Shown here piece after piece: positions 43,688 to 52,808 of a stretch of 64,000 bases of DNA. The position numbers and the translations under genes were made by a program. This DNA is from Chitinophaga hostae. Lineage in GTDB: Bacteria > Bacteroidota > Bacteroidia > Chitinophagales > Chitinophagaceae. The stretch covers positions 372,001 to 436,000 of the forward strand of contig NZ_JAGTXB010000004.1 in the NCBI RefSeq assembly GCF_018224885.1, given 5' to 3'. Each line of letters begins with the position of its first letter. The first letter of the stretch is position 1. Under the pieces are notes generated by a model. That model had not been told where the DNA came from. It saw only the letters and a list, made by a program, of their open reading frames with translations, and searched no databases.

Positions 43688-45667
43688 TTACTGTTCCTTT
43701 TCCAGCACCAGGTTCTGCTGTTGCAGGAGGTGGATCCTGTTCAGCATTTGCCCGAATATCTTTTTATTTTCCCCGGAGAAATCTGTTCGCCTGTACCATT
43801 CCAGTACAAAAATATGCAGCACGTTACCGTCCTGCTCACACCGCATTTTAAAACCCAATGAGGGTTGCGCTCCTTTATCACTGATATCTGCCGAAAAATT
43901 ACCTTTATTAGCTACTTTATAACCCGCCGGCAGCGGGATATTCACCCTTTTTTCCTGGTAATAGGGAAATGAGATCTGTATCGGAAGGGAATCTGCCGGC
44001 AGCGGAATATTGGCTGGTGTTGTGCCCGCCAGCAGTTGACCAAGGCGTATGCTGATCTGTGTATTTTTATTTTCTATGAGAGATGGAGTACTCAGCGTAC
44101 TGTTCATCAGCATAGGTTTATCCAGCGTGCGGGTATTAAAAACTTCATTTTCTGTGGTCACTGCGGTGGGTTTCCTCACACCTGGTTCAAAAGGTAAGAT
44201 GGCATTGTAAATTTTGTACCTGCCTTCTGTGGTGGTGCCTGTTACGGCAAAAGCAGCTTTTATATTGGCGGCAGGATAACCACCAAAGGATTGTTTTACT
44301 TCCCATACCGGCTCTGTTACAGATTTCAGGGAGGCCTCCGTGGTAATGTTACTTAAAGCATAAGGCGTCATGGGAGTGTTGATAAAATCGACCAGCACCT
44401 TACTTTCCTGGCCTACCAGCGTATCCCGGCAGCGCAAGGCAGGTATGCCGGCCCAGAGTGCCGGATAACAGGGAAAACGTGTATTCATATCCGTAGGAGA
44501 CAATGCCTGTTGAACCGAAGGAAAATACAATAAAACATTTTTGGCCAGCTGCTTATTTACCAGCTGGCTGTCCAGCTGCAAAGTATCGCGGGAAGAGGTA
44601 AACAGCACCTGGGTAGGGATGTTCAGCATATAATACACTGCATTCATCAGCCGGACCATACCGGCGTTTTCTGCACGCCTGCTTCGCAGTATGGAAATAA
44701 TATCCATTGTTTCCCTGGTTTCAGATGGCGCGGTTAACTCAAAATTTGTTTTTATATACTGCTCCACCTGGTATATCATTTGTGGCACGGGCATCCGCAG
44801 TTTTACAAATGGCCACTTCTGTAATTCCTTTTCCAGCTGTTTATATTCCGGCTTCGATATGGCCACAAAGGGGATATAGTTTTCTTCTGCCGGCTGCTGC
44901 CAGGTGATGCGGGTGATATCCTTACCGATACTGGCCTGGTACAGCGCAAAATCAACCCGTTTTAACTGGGGAAGATAATAATACAGTTCATCGTTTTCGA
45001 GCGCGGGTACATGGTCGAGATGGAGCTGGTAATAATGATAGTCGCCTGCAATACTGTCGCTCAGCACGGGCATCGCCGGACTGGTTTTAATCCTGAAACT
45101 CAGTTCCTTAGGCGCGATCAGCGTAAAGCTTACGTGATCGCAGGCAATGGAGGATTGAAGATAATCGCTGCCGGCGAAATCATATAATACTTTGGTGCTC
45201 AGTTCATATTCGAGTTCTGCACCTGCCTGTAATACCAGGTTGTTCGCGACAATGGCTTTTCGTCCGCCGTTCAGCACTACCATTCTTACCTGGTTATTGA
45301 GATCCGTGACTTCACCGTTGGGATGTAACATCCTTAATCGAAGTCCGCGCAGGTCTTCATTCATCTCCATGGTCATCACCAGCTGGGTAAGACTATCAGC
45401 GCCGGCCTGCGTATTTATTTTTATGTTTTTGTAGATGGTTTTATAATGTGCCCAGTTAAAGCTATTGGCTTTATCCTGGCGGCTGATATTAAAATCCCGC
45501 ACGATCCGGTAATCCAGCACCGTATAGGGGTGATCGGTAGTTGTAACGGGATGCAGCGCCGGCTTTTCTTTCCATATCTCAGGGAAGTAGCTGTTTGCCT
45601 GTGCCTGTATAGATAACGGTAGTATTGCGATAACCGCAACAGTCAGAAGAAGGACCCAATTTTTCAT
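43688..45667 (-). CDS. Exported DUF3857/transglutaminase-like protein
   Basis: A 659-residue secreted or periplasmic protein: signal peptide (residues 1-23, ending IQAQA), a DUF3857 beta domain (about residues 50-210), a transglutaminase-like core in the middle, and a C-terminal DUF3858-type beta domain. The transglutaminase Cys-His-Asp triad is not apparent in the core (the helix near ILRSRRAENAGMVRLMNAV lacks the usual Cys), so it may be a non-catalytic member. An ATG twelve codons earlier overlaps the previous gene and spoils the signal peptide. Confidence 0.78.
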   Translation of the reverse strand: MKNWVLLLTVAVIAILPLSIQAQANSYFPEIWKEKPALHPVTTTDHPYTVLDYRIVRDFNISRQDKANSFNWAHYKTIYKNIKINTQAGADSLTQLVMTMEMNEDLRGLRLRMLHPNGEVTDLNNQVRMVVLNGGRKAIVANNLVLQAGAELEYELSTKVLYDFAGSDYLQSSIACDHVSFTLIAPKELSFRIKTSPAMPVLSDSIAGDYHYYQLHLDHVPALENDELYYYLPQLKRVDFALYQASIGKDITRITWQQPAEENYIPFVAISKPEYKQLEKELQKWPFVKLRMPVPQMIYQVEQYIKTNFELTAPSETRETMDIISILRSRRAENAGMVRLMNAVYYMLNIPTQVLFTSSRDTLQLDSQLVNKQLAKNVLLYFPSVQQALSPTDMNTRFPCYPALWAGIPALRCRDTLVGQESKVLVDFINTPMTPYALSNITTEASLKSVTEPVWEVKQSFGGYPAANIKAAFAVTGTTTEGRYKIYNAILPFEPGVRKPTAVTTENEVFNTRTLDKPMLMNSTLSTPSLIENKNTQISIRLGQLLAGTTPANIPLPADSLPIQISFPYYQEKRVNIPLPAGYKVANKGNFSADISDKGAQPSLGFKMRCEQDGNVLHIFVLEWYRRTDFSGENKKIFGQMLNRIHLLQQQNLVLEKEQ

Positions 45668-45699
45668 ACAGGTTAAAGGTAAGATTGAATTTCTGGATT

Positions 45700-46362
45700 T
45701 CATGAAGCTCCCATGCTTTGAATAGCATCGGATTCAAAAATGCTGACACCGGTATCCGCGTGCTTTGTGGCTGCTATCATGGCATTGGCAACGGTTGCTG
45801 CTTTAATGGCCCTGTATTTTTTCCATCTCCCCTGTAACAAAAAATAAAAAAGCTGGATAAGATATTTACCAAGCCACTCGCCCAGGCGGAATTCATTCCG
45901 GGGTCCTATCAATACCGAAGGTCTGAAAATATACACGCCGCTGAAACCACTAGATTGCACCGCTTCTTCCGTTTCTCCCTTGGTGCGCAAATAGAAGTTG
46001 CGCGAATGAGGATCGGCGCCAATGGACGACATCAGGGCAAATTGGGCAACGCCTTGTTCATGGGCTATTTCCGCGCATTTAACCGGGATACCATAATCTA
46101 CCTCCCTGAAATTTTCCTGGCTGCCGGCCTTCCTGATGGTGGTGCCGATACAGCAAAACAGCACATCACCCTGTAGTGCGGCCGCCAGGCTTTCGCGGTC
46201 ATCGAAATCCACAATAATGCTTTCCAGCCCGGGCCTGGCATGTGCCCACGGTTTACGCACCAGCACTTTCACTTTACTGAAGTATGGGTCCTTCAGCAGT
46301 GCCGCCACAAGATGTGTTCCCGTTAGTCCGGTAGCTCCTATCACAATCGCCGTTTTATTCAT
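45700..46362 (-). CDS. NAD(P)H-binding epimerase-like oxidoreductase
   Basis: A 220-residue short-chain protein with the Rossmann start AIVIGATGLTGTHLV. Downstream blocks FCCIGTTIRKAGSQ and YIFRPSVLIGPR are typical of the HTATIP2/atypical SDR group. Substrate not identifiable. It is 32 bases upstream of the DUF3857 gene on the same strand and divergent from murB. Confidence 0.82.
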   Translation of the reverse strand: MNKTAIVIGATGLTGTHLVAALLKDPYFSKVKVLVRKPWAHARPGLESIIVDFDDRESLAAALQGDVLFCCIGTTIRKAGSQENFREVDYGIPVKCAEIAHEQGVAQFALMSSIGADPHSRNFYLRTKGETEEAVQSSGFSGVYIFRPSVLIGPRNEFRLGEWLGKYLIQLFYFLLQGRWKKYRAIKAATVANAMIAATKHADTGVSIFESDAIQSMGAS

Positions 46363-46406
46363 GAAAATGGATTATGGGATGTAGAAATTTCTAAATGATT
46401 TGCGGT

Positions 46407-46414
46407 TATCTTTG
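46407..46414 (+). promoter_or_regulatory. Candidate -7 element of the murB promoter
   Basis: TATCTTTG, 22 bases before the murB start, fits TAnnTTTG. No well-spaced TTTG upstream. Confidence 0.4.
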
Positions 46415-46436
46415 CTGACCATAAATTTAGGTTATT

Positions 46437-47453
46437 ATGCAGGTATCAGAAAATGTTCTGCTCAAATCATATAATACTTTTGGTATTGAAGCTACTGCGC
46501 GTTATTTCGCGGCTTTTTCCTCGGTAAATGAACTGCAGGAGCTCATTGCTGCCAGGCAGGAAAGCGAACTGCCCCAATTGATACTGGGAGGGGGTAGTAA
46601 TATCCTGTTTACGCAGGACTTCAACGGATGGCTGTTAAAAAATGAGATCAAAGGGATTACTATTGTTAAGGAAGATAACGATTATGTATATGTGAAAGCA
46701 GGAGCAGGAGAGAACTGGCATGGGTTTGTACAGCATTGCATAGGCCTGAACCTGGCCGGCCTGGAGAACCTGTCGCTGATACCCGGTAATGTAGGCGCCA
46801 GCCCTATGCAGAACATCGGTGCTTATGGGGTGGAAATAAAGGATGTGTTTTATGAACTGGAGGCTCTTCACCTGGAAGATAAAACCATGGTAACATTCAG
46901 TAATACTGATTGTCACTTTGGTTACCGGGAAAGCGTGTTTAAAAAGGAATACCGGCAGCAGTTCGCCATCTTAGCCGTTACTTACCGGTTAAGTAAACAG
47001 CCGCATTTTAATACCAGTTATGGCGCCATCAATGAAGAACTGCAACGGATGAACGTAACAACACTTTCCATACAGGCTATCAGCCAGGCGGTAATAAATA
47101 TCCGTTCTTCCAAACTGCCCGACCCTGCACAAATTGGTAATGCGGGCAGCTTCTTTAAAAATCCTACTATCGATAAAGCACAATATACTGCCCTGCATGA
47201 GGCCTTTCCTCAACTGGTGGCTTACCCTGTGGCCAACGATCACTATAAGCTGGCAGCCGGCTGGCTCATAGAGCAATGCGGCTGGAAAGGCTACCGCAAG
47301 GGCGATGCCGGTGTACACGCCAAACAAGCGCTGGTACTGGTGAACTACGGCCACGCAAAGGGAAGCGAAATTTATGACCTGTCCGGCGAGGTACTGGCCA
47401 GTGTAAAAGAGAAATTTGGCGTAGAGCTGGAGCGGGAGGTGAATATCGTTTAA
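46437..47453 (+). CDS. murB: UDP-N-acetylenolpyruvoylglucosamine reductase
   Basis: A 338-residue flavoenzyme giving UDP-MurNAc for peptidoglycan. FAD-binding blocks LILGGGSNILF and LSLIPGNVGASPMQNIGAYG, the active-site YRESVFK, Ser in GNAGSFFKNP, and the C-terminal Glu region. Length and the YRxS motif mark the E. coli-like type. It converges on ypdA with palindrome A5 between them. Confidence 0.95.
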   Translation: MQVSENVLLKSYNTFGIEATARYFAAFSSVNELQELIAARQESELPQLILGGGSNILFTQDFNGWLLKNEIKGITIVKEDNDYVYVKAGAGENWHGFVQHCIGLNLAGLENLSLIPGNVGASPMQNIGAYGVEIKDVFYELEALHLEDKTMVTFSNTDCHFGYRESVFKKEYRQQFAILAVTYRLSKQPHFNTSYGAINEELQRMNVTTLSIQAISQAVINIRSSKLPDPAQIGNAGSFFKNPTIDKAQYTALHEAFPQLVAYPVANDHYKLAAGWLIEQCGWKGYRKGDAGVHAKQALVLVNYGHAKGSEIYDLSGEVLASVKEKFGVELEREVNIV

Positions 47454-47460
47454 GTGCGCG

Positions 47461-47659
47461 TTTTTTTCTTGCCCAGGATTAAACTGATTATGATGATTTA
47501 CAGGATTTTTTCTTTTTGATTTTAAAAGATTTTGGGAGATATAAGCGAAAAAAATAACTCGCTTATATCTCCCAAAATCTTTTAAATCAAATTATAATCA
47601 CAAGAAGAAAATCCTGTAAATCATCATAATCAGTTTAATCCTGGGTAAGACAAAATTCG
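47461..47659. repeat. Family A gene-end palindrome, copy A5
   Basis: Perfect 38-base outer arms (47472-47509 and 47608-47645) and an inner stem around AAAAGATTTTGGGAGATATAAGCGA. It fills the gap between the converging murB and ypdA stops, with GCGAATTTTGTCTT next to the ypdA stop. Arm sequence differs from A4 (TTATGATG for TTTTGATG, TACAGG for TGCAGG), but both arms carry the same change. Confidence 0.9.
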
Positions 47660-48628
47660 CTAGGCATTACCTTTTACGTGTGTCATAATTTTCTCCGCAT
47701 GATCCCTGGAGTTTTCAATAAACCACACATGCGTGTTCATGCCTCCGCAAACTACGCCCGCCAGGTATATGTGCGGCATATTTGTTTCCATAGTTAATGG
47801 ATTATAGGAGGGCATTTTGATGCCGTCGTTGGATAGTTCGATACCTGCTTTTTGCAACAGCTCAAAATTGGGCTGATAGCCGGTCATGGCAATGACAAAA
47901 TCGTTGGGGATGGTAATATTGCCGTCTGGTGTGGAAATATCTACTTCCCGCTCCCGGACGGCCAGCAGGGAGGAATGGAAATATGCTTTGATAGAACCTT
48001 CTTTAATGCGATTTTCGATATCTGGTTTTACCCAATATTTTACGCGTGAACCTATTTCTGATTGCCTGATGACCATGGTTACCCTGGCGCCTTTGCGATA
48101 GGTTTCCAGTGCGGCATCTACGGCGGAGTTATGCGCGCCGATGACCACCACATCCTGGGTGGCGTAGAAGTGCGGATCTTTATAATAGTGGGTAACCTTT
48201 GGCAGGTTTTCTCCGGGGATCTGCATCAGGTTGGGAATATCGTAAAAGCCCGTGGCAATTACTACGTTGCGGGCATGATAGGCGCCTTTGCTGGTAGTAA
48301 TCGTATATTCGCCGGCGTTAGGTGTTACCTGCTGCACTTCTTCAAACAGTTTTATGTTAATCCCATTGGAAGTAGCCACCCTGCGATAGTATTCCAATGC
48401 TTCAGGCCTGGTAGGTTTGGGATTTATGGATACGAATGGCACATTCCCGATTTCCAGTCTTTCAGAAGTAGAAAAAAAGGTCATGTACAACGGGTAGTTG
48501 TAGAGAGAATTTACCAGGCAACCCTTTTCTATGATAATATAGGTAAGTCCTGCTTTCCTGGCTTCCAGCGCGCAGGCGAGACCAATGGGGCCCCCGCCTA
48601 TAATCAATACATCAAATGCAGCATTCAT
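47660..48628 (-). CDS. ypdA: YpdA-family putative bacillithiol disulfide reductase
   Basis: A 322-residue FAD/NAD(P) oxidoreductase with two Rossmann motifs (VLIIGGGPIGLAC and VVVIGAHNSAVDAAL). YpdA-type blocks are KGCLVNSLYNYPLYMTFFS near the FAD site and GGMNTHVWFIENSRDHA at the end. YpdA reduces bacillithiol disulfide in the redox cycle of low-molecular-weight thiols; the bacillithiol synthesis genes are not in this window. Complete. Confidence 0.88.
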   Translation of the reverse strand: MNAAFDVLIIGGGPIGLACALEARKAGLTYIIIEKGCLVNSLYNYPLYMTFFSTSERLEIGNVPFVSINPKPTRPEALEYYRRVATSNGINIKLFEEVQQVTPNAGEYTITTSKGAYHARNVVIATGFYDIPNLMQIPGENLPKVTHYYKDPHFYATQDVVVIGAHNSAVDAALETYRKGARVTMVIRQSEIGSRVKYWVKPDIENRIKEGSIKAYFHSSLLAVREREVDISTPDGNITIPNDFVIAMTGYQPNFELLQKAGIELSNDGIKMPSYNPLTMETNMPHIYLAGVVCGGMNTHVWFIENSRDHAEKIMTHVKGNA

Positions 48629-48643
48629 ACAAACAGATTTTAT

Positions 48644-49339
48644 TTACAGCGCTGCCAGGTAGTCCAGCAGGCGATACATGATGTCGTTATTTTGTTTCAG
48701 CAGGGAATTGTATTGCTGTATTTTTTCCCTGCTTTGAATGAAGGGGCCGCCGGCATCAATGGAAGTAGCGCAGGCGTTGAGTATATCCGTTAAACTTTCC
48801 GGTGTAAACTCCATATGAAACTGGAGCCCTATTACACGGTCGCCGTAGATGAATGCCTGGTGGCTGCATGCTGCGGAGGCGGCAAAGCGGGTGGCGCCGG
48901 CTGGCACATCGAAGGTATCGCCATGAAAGTGAAACGTGCTGAAATGCTGCGGGAATACCTTTTGCATGGGTGCTGCCTGCTCCTGGAAGCTGAGGTCCAG
49001 CGGAAACCAGCCAATTTCTGTTTGCGTATGTGGGTATACGTTAGCATCCAGTGCGGCGGCAATTAATTGTGCACCGAGACATATGCCCAGTACTTTTTTA
49101 TTTTGAGCAATCGCCTCGCGGATAAGGGTTATTTCAGCGGTCATCCAGGCATACTGATCCTGTTCGTACACCGCCATTGGACCTCCCATAATAATCAGCC
49201 ATCCGGCAGCATCGAGTGCGGCAGCGTCTATACTTTCATACCAGCGGGTATGCGTTACTTTATGGTTTCCTTTGCTGGCCCAGTCTTCAATGCAGCTTAA
49301 TCCTTCAAAAGGGACATGTTGAAAGTAGTGAATATGCAT
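48644..49339 (-). CDS. Class I glutamine amidotransferase-like protein
   Basis: A 231-residue single-domain GATase resembling the GMP synthase amidotransferase part. The nucleophile Cys is in KVLGICLGAQLIA, an oxyanion-type loop in LIIMGGPMAVYEQ, and the His-x-Glu pair in GLQFHMEFTPES. With no synthetase domain or partner it may hydrolyse gamma-glutamyl compounds. It lies 15 bases before ypdA on the same strand. Confidence 0.82.
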   Translation of the reverse strand: MHIHYFQHVPFEGLSCIEDWASKGNHKVTHTRWYESIDAAALDAAGWLIIMGGPMAVYEQDQYAWMTAEITLIREAIAQNKKVLGICLGAQLIAAALDANVYPHTQTEIGWFPLDLSFQEQAAPMQKVFPQHFSTFHFHGDTFDVPAGATRFAASAACSHQAFIYGDRVIGLQFHMEFTPESLTDILNACATSIDAGGPFIQSREKIQQYNSLLKQNNDIMYRLLDYLAAL

Positions 49340-49379
49340 ATGTGCAACGGTAAAAAATGATTCACCGAAGATACGCCTG

Positions 49380-50261
49380 CTATTTCACTTCTGCTCTTGC
49401 TATTCTGAAATATTCATAGCCTTTCATCTGCCTGCTTTTTTCACCGAAGTACTGTGCGCGGTAATCGGCGGCGCCGCCATCATAGCGTACTTTCATATTG
49501 TGTGTTTCGAGGTAGGCGTGTAATTCGGCAGGACACATACCAAAGTCCCAGTTTTCACCTGCACGGCGCAGGAGGCGGTCGATGCGTTCAAAACCATAAA
49601 ATGCTTTAGGGTTTTCCAGCGCTGCTTTTTCAACATAGGTAAATATGATCTGCGTACCGGGATTAAATTTTCTTACATGGTGAAAGATGGTTTCACCCTG
49701 TTCAGCTTCCATATTGGAGGTGAGGCCTTCCCAAAGAAACAGTGTTTTGTAATGCTGACGATAAAATAGCCGGGGAATTACATCTGAAATTTGCTGGGTG
49801 TTCATATCCAGTTGTACGTAGTCAACCGGGATGGTGGGCTGGTTTTCCAGGGTGGCCAGCAATTTGCGTTTGCGGTGTTGTAATACCGGGTGATCCATTT
49901 CCACATAATGCAGTGGTAAGCCGGTATTGAGGCGATGGGCCCTTGTATCATAGGTGGCGTTGAGAATAATAACCTGGTTGATGCCGTCGTACCGGACTGC
50001 GTCGATGATCATATCATCGATAAGTTTTGTTCTGGCCACGGCTGCCGTGAAAGTACCGGGCCAGCGGAATTGTATGCAGCTGGTGACGATATTTCTTATA
50101 AAGCGGTAACTACAGCAAACCAATAGAAACTGGTAGAACCCGGACAGAAATACTGCCGCAAACGGATCATGAAGCAGGCGTTCTTTTTCCGGTTTGGTAC
50201 TTTCGATGGCACGGAATGCAGCCATATAGGTGCCCGATTTGTTGGCGGGTGAACGGCTCAT
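49380..50261 (-). CDS. Leucine carboxyl methyltransferase-like (PPM1/TIGR00027) protein
   Basis: A 293-residue protein of the PPM1-like SAM methyltransferase group, with the opening R...LLHDPFAAVFL, AVARTKLIDD and LFLWEGLTSNME. The SAM-binding glycine motif, normally like LGAGLDTRAYRL, reads LNATYDTRAHRL here (about residues 98-109), so two Gly are replaced. It is either a divergent or a non-catalytic member. Substrate unknown. Confidence 0.75.
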   Translation of the reverse strand: MSRSPANKSGTYMAAFRAIESTKPEKERLLHDPFAAVFLSGFYQFLLVCCSYRFIRNIVTSCIQFRWPGTFTAAVARTKLIDDMIIDAVRYDGINQVIILNATYDTRAHRLNTGLPLHYVEMDHPVLQHRKRKLLATLENQPTIPVDYVQLDMNTQQISDVIPRLFYRQHYKTLFLWEGLTSNMEAEQGETIFHHVRKFNPGTQIIFTYVEKAALENPKAFYGFERIDRLLRRAGENWDFGMCPAELHAYLETHNMKVRYDGGAADYRAQYFGEKSRQMKGYEYFRIARAEVK

Positions 50262-50391
50262 GAATTACGTGTAGTCATACAGGTGATTGGATAAATTTAC
50301 CCTTGGCTGTTTTGGTCGTGTCTCACGGGAACATGTAATCAAATATATGTAAAAATGAGAATTGGATTATCACGGGATTTTCCCCGGTAGG

Positions 50392-51348
50392 CTATACCAG
50401 TGCGCAGATAGCTACCAGTGTGCCGGTGCTGATCAGCACCCAAAGCAGCACTCCCTGCAGCAGGGGTTTACGGCCAATACCCTGCAACGCTTCCCTGCTG
50501 AGGTTGGTACCTATCAGGAAGAGGGTGAGGGATAAACCGGTTTTAGCGCTTTTTACCAGGAGGGGACCGGCTTGTTGGAATAAGGGTACCCAGGTATTGA
50601 GTAGCATGGCGGCCACAAAAATGGCGATGAACCAGGGTATTTTGATTTTACCGGCATCTGTTTTAAACAACAGGGTGGTAATAAATGCAACAGGGATGAT
50701 CCAGAGTGCGCGTGATAATTTCACGGTGGTGGCTATTTGCAGGGCTTCTTCCCCGTATTTGTTGGCAGCGCCAATTACTGAGCTGGTGTCATGAATAGCG
50801 ATGGCGCTCCATAATCCGAATTGTTGTTGTGACAGGTGCAGCAGGTGGCCTGCTGCGGGGAATATGAAAAGGGCCAGGGCATTGAGCAGGAAGATGATGC
50901 CAAGGGCAACGGAAATTTGTTTTTCGCCGGCCTTCATCACCGGGGCGATGGCGGCAATGGCGCTGCCGCCGCAAATGGCGGTACCACAGGAAATGAGGTG
51001 GGCAGTTTTTTTATCAACGCCGAGCAGTTTGCCCAATACGGCGCCGGTGAGCAGGGTGGCGGTAATAGCGGCAATGGTAAATACAAAGCCTTCCCGGCCG
51101 GCTTTGAGGGCGCTGTGTACGTTCATGCCAAACCCCATTCCTATGATGGAAAGTTGCAGTAGCCAGTGGGTAATGCGCGGGGTAACTGTTTGAAAAGGGT
51201 TACCGGAAGTTTGGGCCAGGGCAAAGCCCAGTAGCAGCGCCACCGGCGGTTGCACTACCGGCAGCAGCGTGATGGCTGCCGCCGTGAGGAATATTATTTT
51301 AGAAGCGTTGTCGGGTAACCATACCGGCCTTGTTTTCTCTTGCTGCAT
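50392..51348 (-). CDS. YeiH/UPF0324 family membrane permease
   Basis: A 318-residue protein of about ten membrane helices, with family blocks LLGFALAQTSGNP, GTAICGGSAIAAIAP and IHDTSSVIGAA. YeiH-like proteins are annotated as putative sulfate exporters, though transport has been shown for few. The LysR regulator often next to yeiH is absent. ATG 51348 (MQQEKTRP) is preferred over the first codon of the frame nine codons earlier. Confidence 0.85.
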   Translation of the reverse strand: MQQEKTRPVWLPDNASKIIFLTAAAITLLPVVQPPVALLLGFALAQTSGNPFQTVTPRITHWLLQLSIIGMGFGMNVHSALKAGREGFVFTIAAITATLLTGAVLGKLLGVDKKTAHLISCGTAICGGSAIAAIAPVMKAGEKQISVALGIIFLLNALALFIFPAAGHLLHLSQQQFGLWSAIAIHDTSSVIGAANKYGEEALQIATTVKLSRALWIIPVAFITTLLFKTDAGKIKIPWFIAIFVAAMLLNTWVPLFQQAGPLLVKSAKTGLSLTLFLIGTNLSREALQGIGRKPLLQGVLLWVLISTGTLVAICALV

Positions 51349-51464
51349 ACACGGAACGTTTGTAATGAAACACAAAGGTCCGTTACTGCAGGGCCGAAGT
51401 CAAATGTTGATAAGTGATGGTTGATAACCAAAGGTTATGGCTATCAGGAATGAGTGAGGGCCTG

Positions 51465-52313
51465 TTAATCAACAGAAACAATAAACTTGTTAAACTTCAC
51501 GGCAAAATCTTCTTTCAGTGTTTTATCGATACCATTGAGATAACTGATGGTAAAGCCGCGTTGCAGGCGGCGGGTACTGCTGCCATCGAGTTGTAATGGG
51601 CGGGAGTGGAGTACGCCTATCAGTTGTTTGCCCTGGAAAACGAGCGCCAGCCGGTAGAGGGGGCTGGGATCGTCGATACCGCTTTCATAGTTGAAGTACA
51701 GGATATAAGGTTTCAGGGTGGTTTCCTCTTCCAGTTTAAAGTTGCGTATAAACGGCTGCATATCGTCGGTGCTGCGGCCGGCATGTTGTTTCAGGAAGCT
51801 ACTGAGGGCTGTTTCTATGATAGTGCCATTACGGATATTTTTCTTCTCCGTATAGCCGTTAATGGTAGCCCACATTTTTTCCCCGTTGGTGGAAACGGGC
51901 AGTTTAATATCGCGCTGGAGTGTGCCTGCCGCCACGCCATTCACTTTTATTTTGCGGCCTTTATGAAAAAGCGGTTTGCTGAATTCTTCCTTTGTGATAT
52001 CAAAATCCACGCTGACGGGGTACCAGTCCTTTTTTACAGGGGCGCAACGCAGGGGGATATAATCGAGGAGGGAAGCTAGGGGTTCGCTGCCGGGGTTCAT
52101 AAAAATGGTAGCGCCGCCGCTGATTCTTTCACTGATAATAGGAGCAATGGCGCCTGCTATTTTAGGCGTATTGGTTGTTTTTTTGTTGGTTTTACTGTTG
52201 CTGTCGGCTGCAATGCCCTCTTCGTTATCGTATTTGCCAGGTTTGTTTTTCAGATTGCACGATACGAGTAATGCTGCCAATGCCAGGCAGGACAAGTGTT
52301 TGTTGAGATGCAT
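51465..52313 (-). CDS. Lipoprotein of unknown function
   Basis: A 282-residue protein with a lipobox LLVSC (Cys near residue 19) followed by a low-complexity Lys/Asn/Thr linker to about residue 50. The rest is a mixed alpha/beta domain without recognised motif; it ends FAVKFNKFIVSVD. First of three genes in a row on this strand that I cannot place in a family. Confidence 0.65.
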   Translation of the reverse strand: MHLNKHLSCLALAALLVSCNLKNKPGKYDNEEGIAADSNSKTNKKTTNTPKIAGAIAPIISERISGGATIFMNPGSEPLASLLDYIPLRCAPVKKDWYPVSVDFDITKEEFSKPLFHKGRKIKVNGVAAGTLQRDIKLPVSTNGEKMWATINGYTEKKNIRNGTIIETALSSFLKQHAGRSTDDMQPFIRNFKLEEETTLKPYILYFNYESGIDDPSPLYRLALVFQGKQLIGVLHSRPLQLDGSSTRRLQRGFTISYLNGIDKTLKEDFAVKFNKFIVSVD

Positions 52314-52389
52314 ATGGTAAAATTACTGTTTTATGGGGATGGAAGAGACTCCGGCTTCCACCCACGCTGCATCTGCGCAAAGATTGGGC

Positions 52390-52767
52390 CTAGAATTCGG
52401 CGTATATAACGCTGTCGGCTATTTGAAGGCGATGGATCTGTTTCATACTGGAAAATGGATCCAGTGGCGACCAGTCGCTGGCTGTATATAGTTGTACGGT
52501 TTTACCGCGCAATTGTTTTTCGAGTGTGGTCAGCGTAATGCCTGCACCGTTTTTACGGGAGATGTAATAAATTTTCGGATCATCTTTCAGATGGATCATG
52601 ATGCCGGGAGGGCCATTTTTTATTTGCTGAACAATACCCCGGTTGGGTATACAATCTTTTTTGTTGGCCTTTCGGGTGGATGGAATACCGGAAACGAGCA
52701 ATACCAGTATTAAAGTGACTACCAGCAATAGCGCGGCAATGCCTTTTTTGTTGGCTTGTTTTTTCAT
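52390..52767 (-). CDS. Small membrane-anchored protein of unknown function
   Basis: A 125-residue protein: Lys-rich N-terminus (MKKQANKKG), one membrane segment (about residues 9-28), then a soluble domain with a single Cys in KDCIPNRG and a beta-rich tail. No family recognised. It lies 41 bases after the acidic-tail protein gene in the same direction. Confidence 0.6.
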   Translation of the reverse strand: MKKQANKKGIAALLLVVTLILVLLVSGIPSTRKANKKDCIPNRGIVQQIKNGPPGIMIHLKDDPKIYYISRKNGAGITLTTLEKQLRGKTVQLYTASDWSPLDPFSSMKQIHRLQIADSVIYAEF

Positions 52768-52808
52768 AATCCGTTGGTGTAAGTCAGGTTAGGTCAGGTA
52801 CAGTAAGA

